A program made the position numbers and the translations under genes. A DNA stretch of 64,000 bases from Mycolicibacterium holsaticum DSM 44478 = JCM 12374 (GTDB lineage: Bacteria > Actinomycetota > Actinomycetes > Mycobacteriales > Mycobacteriaceae): the NCBI RefSeq assembly GCF_019645835.1, contig NZ_CP080998.1, positions 3,472,001 through 3,536,000 of the forward strand, written 5' to 3'. Below, in pieces: positions 56,875 to 64,000 of this stretch. The notes below the pieces were generated by a model, which worked only from the letters and a program-made list of their open reading frames with translations, made no database searches and was not told the DNA's origin. Numbering within the stretch: the first letter of the stretch is position 1; each line of letters starts with the position of its first letter.

Positions 56875-57558
56875 CTAGGGAAGGCGCCAGTCGATCGGGT
56901 CGGCGCCCATCTTCTCGAGCAACTCGTTGGCCCGGCTGAACGGCCGCGAGCCGAAGAACCCTCGCGACGCCGACAACGGTGACGGGTGCGGCGACTCGAT
57001 GGAGACACAGTCGCTGCCCTCGAGCATCGGCTTCAGCGTGGCCGCGTCACGACCCCACAGCACCGCCACCAGCGGCTGCCTGCGGGCGACCAACGCCTTG
57101 ATCGCACATTCGGTCACGGCTTCCCAGCCCCTGCCGCGATGGGATGCCGGGGTACCGGGCCGCACGGTGAGCACCCTGTTGAGAAGCATCACCCCGCGTT
57201 CGGCCCACGGCGTGAGGTCACCGGTCGTCGGCGCCGGGTAACCCAGGTCCTTTCCGTACTCGGTGAAGATGTTCTCCAGGCTTCGCGGCAGCGGGCGCAC
57301 GTCTGCGGCCACCGAGAAACTCAGCCCGACGGCGTGCCCGGGTGTGGGATAGGGGTCCTGGCCGACGATGAGCACCCTGACCTGTTCGAATGGAAACGTG
57401 AACGCCCGCAACACGTTCTGACCAGCGGGCAGGTAACCGTTGCCCGCGGCCAACTCCGCACGCAGGAACTCCCCCATCTGGGCGACCTGGGCCGCCACCG
57501 GCTCCAGGGCGCCGGCCCAGCCGTCGTCGACAAGGTCACACAGCGGCCGCGCCGTCAC
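56875..57558 (-). CDS. ung: Uracil-DNA glycosylase
   Basis: 227 residues. Water-activating loop GQDPYP at 66-71 with Asp68, uracil-binding FSV and NRVLTV segments, and DNA-intercalation loop [11 protein letters not shown] with the catalytic His. It removes uracil from DNA. The start overlaps the DUF1330 stop by 4 bp. Confidence 0.97.
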   Translation of the reverse strand: MTARPLCDLVDDGWAGALEPVAAQVAQMGEFLRAELAAGNGYLPAGQNVLRAFTFPFEQVRVLIVGQDPYPTPGHAVGLSFSVAADVRPLPRSLENIFTEYGKDLGYPAPTTGDLTPWAERGVMLLNRVLTVRPGTPASHRGRGWEAVTECAIKALVARRQPLVAVLWGRDAATLKPMLEGSDCVSIESPHPSPLSASRGFFGSRPFSRANELLEKMGADPIDWRLP

Positions 57559-57845
57559 GAAATCCCCTTGATCAGCTGCACCACGGTGTCCGCACCGGCC
57601 CGGCGGTCTCGAGAGATCTCTTGGTACTCGGGCGATTGCGCCCAGCTGTGAAACGATGCCTCGTCGGGAAACGACATCAGAACCACCTTCTCTCGATCCG
57701 ACCGGCCTTCCACCACCTGGGGCGCTTCGTCGGCGGCAAGCAGCGTGCCGTCATACCGGCTGAACACGTCCATGAAGCGCGCCTGGTAGCGGTCATAGGC
57801 CGCACGATCCGTGAACTTCAGTTGAGCGATCGCGTACACCGTCAC
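57555..57845 (-). CDS. DUF1330 family protein
   Basis: 96 residues from GTG 57845. A ferredoxin-like alpha/beta dimeric barrel of the DUF1330 type: N-terminal [21 protein letters not shown] and [22 protein letters not shown]. No catalytic residue can be named. It lies between thiL and ung on the same strand, overlapping ung by 4 bp. Confidence 0.88.
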   Translation of the reverse strand: MTVYAIAQLKFTDRAAYDRYQARFMDVFSRYDGTLLAADEAPQVVEGRSDREKVVLMSFPDEASFHSWAQSPEYQEISRDRRAGADTVVQLIKGIS

Positions 57846-57860
57846 GATCCGTCACCCTAA

Positions 57861-58820
57861 CTAGTCGAACGATTCCCAGCCGGGATCTCCCCGCCATTGC
57901 GCGCCGTCGACCAACACCTGCGGTGAACCCTCGAGCACCCGTCCGATCACCCGCCACCCCTGCGGCGGTTCTGCGGGGAAGGCGGCGACCAGCGCGTGGT
58001 CCTCACCGCCGCCGAGCACCCACGCCAACGGGTCGACCCCGACGGCTGCCGCCGCGGCCTCGACGGCGGCGCGATCGGCGCTCAACATGTCGGTCGACAG
58101 GTCGATGAGGACGCCGCAGGCCCGGGCGATGTGACCGAGGTCGGCCAGCAGCCCGTCGGACACGTCGGTCATCGCGGTGGCATCCGCGTCGGCGGCGACC
58201 CGCCCCTGACCATACGGCGGCTCGGGCACCAGGTGGCGTCGACGGAGCTCGTCATACCCGTCGATATCGTTGTGCCACAACGTATATCCGGCAGCCGAGC
58301 GGCCCAACTCGCCGGTCACCGCGACGGTGTCGCCGACCCGGGCGCCGCTGCGACGCACCGGCGGGCGACCGTCGAGGTCGCCTAGCGCGGTCACCGAGAT
58401 CACCCATTGCGGGGCGCTGACCAGATCGCCCCCGACGATCCCGGCGCCCAACAGCCTGGCCTCGTGCCACAGCCCGTCGGCCAGTTCCAGCGCCTGCGCG
58501 GCCGGGGTGTCCCCCGGCGCGCCGAACGCGACGACGAACGCGGTGGCCCGTGCCCCCATCGCCTCGATGTCGGCGGCGTTCTGGGCGATCGCCTTTCGCC
58601 CGACGTCGTACGGCGTGGACCAGTCGAGCCGGAAGTGTCGCTGCGCCACCAGCATGTCGGTGGACACCACGACCCTGCCGTCGGTGGCATGCAGCACCGC
58701 GGCGTCGTCACCGGGGCCGAGCGCCACCGCGGGCGGTTGATCGCGATCGGCCACCAGCCGGTCGATCACGGCGAACTCGCCGAGACCCGCCAGGCTCTGC
58801 GCGGGATCATTCGTCGCCAT
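57861..58820 (-). CDS. thiL: Thiamine-monophosphate kinase
   Basis: 319 residues. PurM-like ATP-grasp of the ThiL type with the N-terminal ALGPGDDAAVL, metal-binding STDMLV and GGEDHALVAAF near the C-terminus, and TDVSDGLLADLGHIA. It makes thiamine diphosphate from thiamine monophosphate. It is the first gene of a thiL-DUF1330-ung run, divergent from DUF3515. Confidence 0.95.
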   Translation of the reverse strand: MATNDPAQSLAGLGEFAVIDRLVADRDQPPAVALGPGDDAAVLHATDGRVVVSTDMLVAQRHFRLDWSTPYDVGRKAIAQNAADIEAMGARATAFVVAFGAPGDTPAAQALELADGLWHEARLLGAGIVGGDLVSAPQWVISVTALGDLDGRPPVRRSGARVGDTVAVTGELGRSAAGYTLWHNDIDGYDELRRRHLVPEPPYGQGRVAADADATAMTDVSDGLLADLGHIARACGVLIDLSTDMLSADRAAVEAAAAAVGVDPLAWVLGGGEDHALVAAFPAEPPQGWRVIGRVLEGSPQVLVDGAQWRGDPGWESFD

Positions 58821-58889
58821 GTCACCTCCCGCAACGGCCTGCGGATCGGCCCCTGCGGCGTGGAGTCTATGCCGTCCTAGAGTTGAGCC

Positions 58890-59429
58890 GTGGAGTCCGA
58901 CGAGCGAGATGGCCCCCCGCGCGCGCTGCTGATCGCGGCGGTGGTGGTGGGGGTGGGTGCGATCGTCGCGATCTTGGCGTTCGCGGCGCTGCGCGAAACT
59001 CCCGCCGAGGAGCAGGTGGTCGGCATCGTGTCGGTGCCAGCGCCCGAGGCCGAGAGCGCCGACTGCGGCGCGCTCACCGCCGCGCTACCGGACAAGCTCG
59101 GCGATTTCGACCGTGCCCGGGTCGCTGAGCCCGCGCCACCCGGGGCAGCGGCATGGCGTACCGAACCAGACAGTGAAGCGGTCATCCTGCGCTGCGGGCT
59201 CGCGCGGCCTGCCGAGTTCGTCGTCGGCACGCCGCTGCAGGTCGTCGACGCCGTGAGCTGGTTTCACCTCTCCGAGCAGGGCCGCAGCACGTGGTATGCC
59301 GTTGACCGGCCGGTCTACGTCGCGCTCACCCTGCCGCAGGATTCCGGACCGACGCCGATCCAGGACATCTCGGAAGCGATCGCGAAATCCTTACCCGCCA
59401 CGCCCATTGACCCTGCGCCGGTGAGCTAG
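58890..59429 (+). CDS. DUF3515 membrane-anchored protein (Rv2980-like)
   Basis: 179 residues from a GTG. One N-terminal membrane helix (about 12-34), then an extracellular DUF3515 domain with two conserved cysteines (SADCGAL, ILRCGLARP) that probably form a disulfide. Conserved beside ddl in mycobacteria; function unknown. It converges with ddl across 34 bp. Confidence 0.9.
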   Translation: MESDERDGPPRALLIAAVVVGVGAIVAILAFAALRETPAEEQVVGIVSVPAPEAESADCGALTAALPDKLGDFDRARVAEPAPPGAAAWRTEPDSEAVILRCGLARPAEFVVGTPLQVVDAVSWFHLSEQGRSTWYAVDRPVYVALTLPQDSGPTPIQDISEAIAKSLPATPIDPAPVS

Positions 59430-59463
59430 TGCATGACGCGGCGCCGCCGCAGGCAAAGCCGGG

Positions 59464-60588
59464 TCAGCGCAGGCCGGTGCCGCGCTCGAGGGCCGTTTCC
59501 ACCATGGTGGCCAACAACGTCGGATAGTCCACCCCGCTGGCAGCCCACATCCGCGGATACATCGAGATCGTGGTGAAGCCCGGCATGGTGTTGATCTCGT
59601 TGATGACTGGGCCGTCGTCTGTCAGGAAGAAGTCGACCCGGGCCAGACCCTGGCACTCGATGGCACGGAAGGCACGAATCGCCAAGCCGCGCACCGTATC
59701 CGCGGTGTCATCTTCGATCTTGGCGGGCACATCGAGCTCAGCGACGTCCTCGAGGTATTTGGTCGCAAAGTCGTAGAAGCCGTTGTCGCCGCCCGCTGCG
59801 GTGACCACCCGGATCTCGCCGACCACGCTCGCCTCGACCCGGCCGTCAGGGAATTCCAGTACCCCGCACTCCAATTCGCGTCCCGGTATCTCGGCCTCGA
59901 CGATCACCTTCGGATCGTGACGGCGGGCCAGTGAAATCGCTTCGGGCAGCTGATCCCACGCGGTCACCCGGCTGACGCCGATCGAGGAGCCGCCCCGCGC
60001 CGGTTTGACGAAGACGGGCAGCCCGAGCCGGTCACGGACCTCGAGCGCCAGCGTTTCCTCGCGTGGGCGCAGCACCGCATGGTCGCCGATCGGCAGCCTC
60101 GCCGCGACGAGCAGCTTTTTGGTGAACTCCTTGTCCATGCCTGCCGCGCTGGCCAGCACCCCGGCGCCGACGTAGGGCACCCCGGCCAGCTCGAGCAGGC
60201 CCTGGATCGTGCCGTCCTCACCGTAGGGACCGTGCAGCACGGGAAAGACCACGTCCACCGCGGCGAGCAGCTCGCCGGCGCCCGACCCCAGCGACAGCAG
60301 GTGGCCACGACGGCCGGGATCGGCGGCGAGCGCCAGTTCGGTGCCCGACGCCCCGGTCACTTCGGGCAGCCGGCCGTCGGTGATCGCCAAGGTGTCCGGC
60401 TTGGCGTCGGTGAGCACCCACGCCCCCTGCGGGGTGATGCCGACGGCGACCACGTCGAAGCGGGCCGGATCGAGATTGCGCAGGATGCTGCCAGCAGAGA
60501 CACACGAAATTGCGTGCTCGGAGCTGCGTCCGCCGTAGACGACGGCGACCCGGATGCGCTCCGAGCCGGGGTCACTGTGGGCAGTCAC
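59464..60588 (-). CDS. ddl: D-alanine--D-alanine ligase
   Basis: 374 residues. N-terminal [23 protein letters not shown]-grasp domain with [15 protein letters not shown] and the metal site [10 protein letters not shown]. It joins two D-Ala for peptidoglycan and is the main target of D-cycloserine with alanine racemase. Complete and of the mycobacterial length. Confidence 0.97.
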   Translation of the reverse strand: MTAHSDPGSERIRVAVVYGGRSSEHAISCVSAGSILRNLDPARFDVVAVGITPQGAWVLTDAKPDTLAITDGRLPEVTGASGTELALAADPGRRGHLLSLGSGAGELLAAVDVVFPVLHGPYGEDGTIQGLLELAGVPYVGAGVLASAAGMDKEFTKKLLVAARLPIGDHAVLRPREETLALEVRDRLGLPVFVKPARGGSSIGVSRVTAWDQLPEAISLARRHDPKVIVEAEIPGRELECGVLEFPDGRVEASVVGEIRVVTAAGGDNGFYDFATKYLEDVAELDVPAKIEDDTADTVRGLAIRAFRAIECQGLARVDFFLTDDGPVINEINTMPGFTTISMYPRMWAASGVDYPTLLATMVETALERGTGLR

Positions 60589-60651
60589 AACCTAGAGAGG
60601 CTACCGCCCGGGCCGAAAGCGAGCGTGTCGGCCGCGACGACGTGCGGTTTT

Positions 60652-61755
60652 TCACCCGAGCGCCTGTTCGACGTCGCCGATCAGGTCGTCGATGTCCTCG
60701 ATGCCCAGCGAGATGCGGGCGAAGCCGTCGCTGACCGCGTCACCCCAGCGGGCGCGGCGGTCGACCGAGGTGTGGATCCCGCCGAAGCTGGTCGACGAGA
60801 TCAACAGCGCGCTGCGCTCCACCAGCGCATGCACGGCGGCCGCGTTCTCGAGTTCGACGGCGACCAGCCCGCCGTACCGCTTCATCTGCCGCGCGGCGAT
60901 GCGATGCGACGGGTCGTCGGGCAGCCCGGGGTAACGCACCGAACGCACCGCCGGGTGGCTGCGCAGCATCACCGCGAGCGCCTGCGCGTTTTGGGATTGG
61001 CGTTCGAACCGCAGCCCCGCGCTGCCGATACCGCGCAGCACCAGCCACGCCTCGAACGCTCCGAGGATCGGCCCGGCCAACAGCCGCTCGCGCGCCACGG
61101 CCGCCATCAGCTCGGGGTGGCTGCCCGCGACGTAGCCGGCGACCAGATCGCTGTGCCCCGACAGCCCTTTGGTAGCGCTGGCCACCACGAGGTCAGCACC
61201 CAGTGACAGCGGCTGCTGCCCCAGCGGGGTGGCTGTGGTGTTGTCGACGACGAGGGTGGCGCCGCGGCTTCGGCAGTGCATCGCCAACCGGTGCAGGTCG
61301 ACGACGTCGAGCGTCGGGTTCACGGGCGTCTCGGCCAGCACCACGTTGGCGTCGGCGGATGCGACGCACATGTCGGCACACACCGCCTCGACAACCGTGA
61401 CGCCTTGTGGCACAAGGTATTCAGCGGCGTACCGGCGCACCTGGTAGTAGCCGTCTGCGGGGATGACGAGCTTGGCGCCCGGCTTGGCCAGCACCCGCAG
61501 CACCGAGGTGATCGCGGCCATTCCGGAGCCGAACGTCAAAGCCGTTGCGGCGCCTTCCAGTTCGGCCAGCGCCGCCTCGAGCCGACGCCAGGTGGGGTTG
61601 GAGTTCCGGCCGTAGAAATCCTGCGACTCGGTTTCGTGGGGCGAGAGGTGATAGGCGGCCGCGGGTACCGGAGGAGGCGTGACGGGGGTGCCCGGAACGG
61701 GTTCGGTGCCCACGGCTTTGACGCTGCGGGTGGAGTCCCCGTACTGGGCGTCCAC
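60652..61755 (-). CDS. Cys/Met-metabolism PLP enzyme (cystathionine gamma-lyase-like)
   Basis: 367 residues from GTG 61755, with GGAG in the end of gpsA. Fold-type I: Tyr/Arg of YGRNSNPTWRRLEAALAELE, VVDNTTATP for the PLP-Asp, and the Schiff-base Lys in SATKGLSGHSD. C-terminal ISLGIEDIDDLIGDVEQAL is typical of the family. It could be a cystathionine gamma-lyase, gamma-synthase or homologue. In M. tuberculosis gpsA directly follows ddl, so this gene is an insertion or was lost there. Confidence 0.88.
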   Translation of the reverse strand: MDAQYGDSTRSVKAVGTEPVPGTPVTPPPVPAAAYHLSPHETESQDFYGRNSNPTWRRLEAALAELEGAATALTFGSGMAAITSVLRVLAKPGAKLVIPADGYYQVRRYAAEYLVPQGVTVVEAVCADMCVASADANVVLAETPVNPTLDVVDLHRLAMHCRSRGATLVVDNTTATPLGQQPLSLGADLVVASATKGLSGHSDLVAGYVAGSHPELMAAVARERLLAGPILGAFEAWLVLRGIGSAGLRFERQSQNAQALAVMLRSHPAVRSVRYPGLPDDPSHRIAARQMKRYGGLVAVELENAAAVHALVERSALLISSTSFGGIHTSVDRRARWGDAVSDGFARISLGIEDIDDLIGDVEQALG

Positions 61756-61759
61756 TGCG

Positions 61760-63447
<1,688 letters not shown>

Positions 63448-63502
63448 GCAACGTCGGCGTTCGCGGTGGCACGACCACCCGTCGATAAGGGATCATCGAG
63501 GC

Positions 63503-64000
63503 ATGACGGAAGCCGAGCTCCAGATCCGCGCCGAGAATGCAGGGTCGACGTCCAAGACCGCTTCGGCGGCACCGTCGGACGCCGACTCGACGCGACCGGC
63601 ACGGCCGTTCTCGGCGGATTCGGCGCCGAAAGCGCCGCCGGCTGCGACATCGCCGACGGTCGAGGATGCGCTGCCCGAGGATCGCTATCTCAACCGTGAG
63701 TTGAGTTGGCTGGATTTCAATGCGCGGGTGCTGGCCCTTGCCGCCGATACCTCGCTGCCGTTGCTGGAGCGGGCCAAGTTCCTCGCGATCTTCGCGTCGA
63801 ACCTCGACGAGTTCTACATGGTGCGCGTGGCGGGTCTCAAACGCCGCCACGAGATGGGCCTGTCGGTCCGTTCGGCCGATGGTCTGTCCCCGCGCGAACA
63901 ACTGCGCCGGATCAGCGAACGCACTCAGCAGATCGCCGGCCGGCATGCGCACGTCTTCCTCGACTCGGTGCGTCCGGCGCTGGCCGACGAAGGCATCGTC
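63503..64000 (+). CDS. ppk: Polyphosphate kinase 1, N-terminal part (cut by window end)
   Basis: 166 residues visible from ATG 63503, still open at the window end. An Ala/Ser/Pro-rich leader of about 55 residues precedes the conserved PPK1 N domain: [38 protein letters not shown]. It reversibly polymerises the gamma phosphate of ATP into polyphosphate. Catalytic histidines lie beyond the window. The fbiD-ppk order matches M. tuberculosis Rv2983-Rv2984. Confidence 0.95.
   Translation, partial: MTEAELQIRAENAGSTSKTASAAPSDADSTRPARPFSADSAPKAPPAATSPTVEDALPEDRYLNRELSWLDFNARVLALAADTSLPLLERAKFLAIFASNLDEFYMVRVAGLKRRHEMGLSVRSADGLSPREQLRRISERTQQIAGRHAHVFLDSVRPALADEGIV

Overview
The window is about 64 kb of high-GC DNA from a mycobacterium, most likely a rapid-growing Mycolicibacterium species. 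From about 13.4 kb to the right end, the gene order follows the M. tuberculosis Rv2901c-Rv2984 block (DUF2469, rnhB, lepB, rplS, lppW, trmD, rimM, khpA, rpsP ... glnD, glnB, amt, ftsY, smc ... coaD, rsmD, pyc, VKOR, DsbA-like, lipN ... recG, ung, thiL, ddl, gpsA, fbiD, ppk). This comes from recognising the families; no alignment was run.

Left arm (1-13.4 kb) is accessory. It holds a double-TetR regulator cut by the window edge, a cytochrome P450 operon, two dihydrodipicolinate-reductase-like (DapB-like) oxidoreductases, and an mce operon (mceA-F plus a coupled secreted protein) with no yrbE permease genes. The P450 operon contains two internally deleted luciferase-like flavin oxidoreductase (LLM) genes. 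Each keeps its N- and C-terminal ends and its four-base overlap with the next gene.

Middle (13.4-40 kb) is housekeeping. It covers rplS-lepB-rnhB, rpsP-khpA-rimM-trmD, mgtE, two tandem D-Ala-D-Ala carboxypeptidases, SRP (ffh, ftsY), the nitrogen module amt-glnB-glnD with two GlnR-type boxes, smc, acyP-osmC-mutM-rnc-DUF177, sepIVA and a hemerythrin. In M. tuberculosis the large PDIM/PGL lipid locus lies between sepIVA and coaD; here only the hemerythrin gene does.

Right (40-64 kb) carries coaD, rsmD, pyruvate carboxylase, a VKOR/DsbA disulfide pair, lipN divergent from two tandem aldo-keto reductases, and an SDR/DapB-like/TetR operon with a perfect palindrome at its promoter. It continues with recG and a FakA-like protein, rpmB, a small Thr/Pro-rich lipoprotein, ung, thiL, ddl, a Cys/Met-metabolism PLP enzyme, gpsA, fbiD and the start of ppk. 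No tRNA, rRNA, CRISPR array or insertion sequence was seen. Many start codons are GTG, and many adjacent genes overlap by four bases, which implies long translationally coupled operons.
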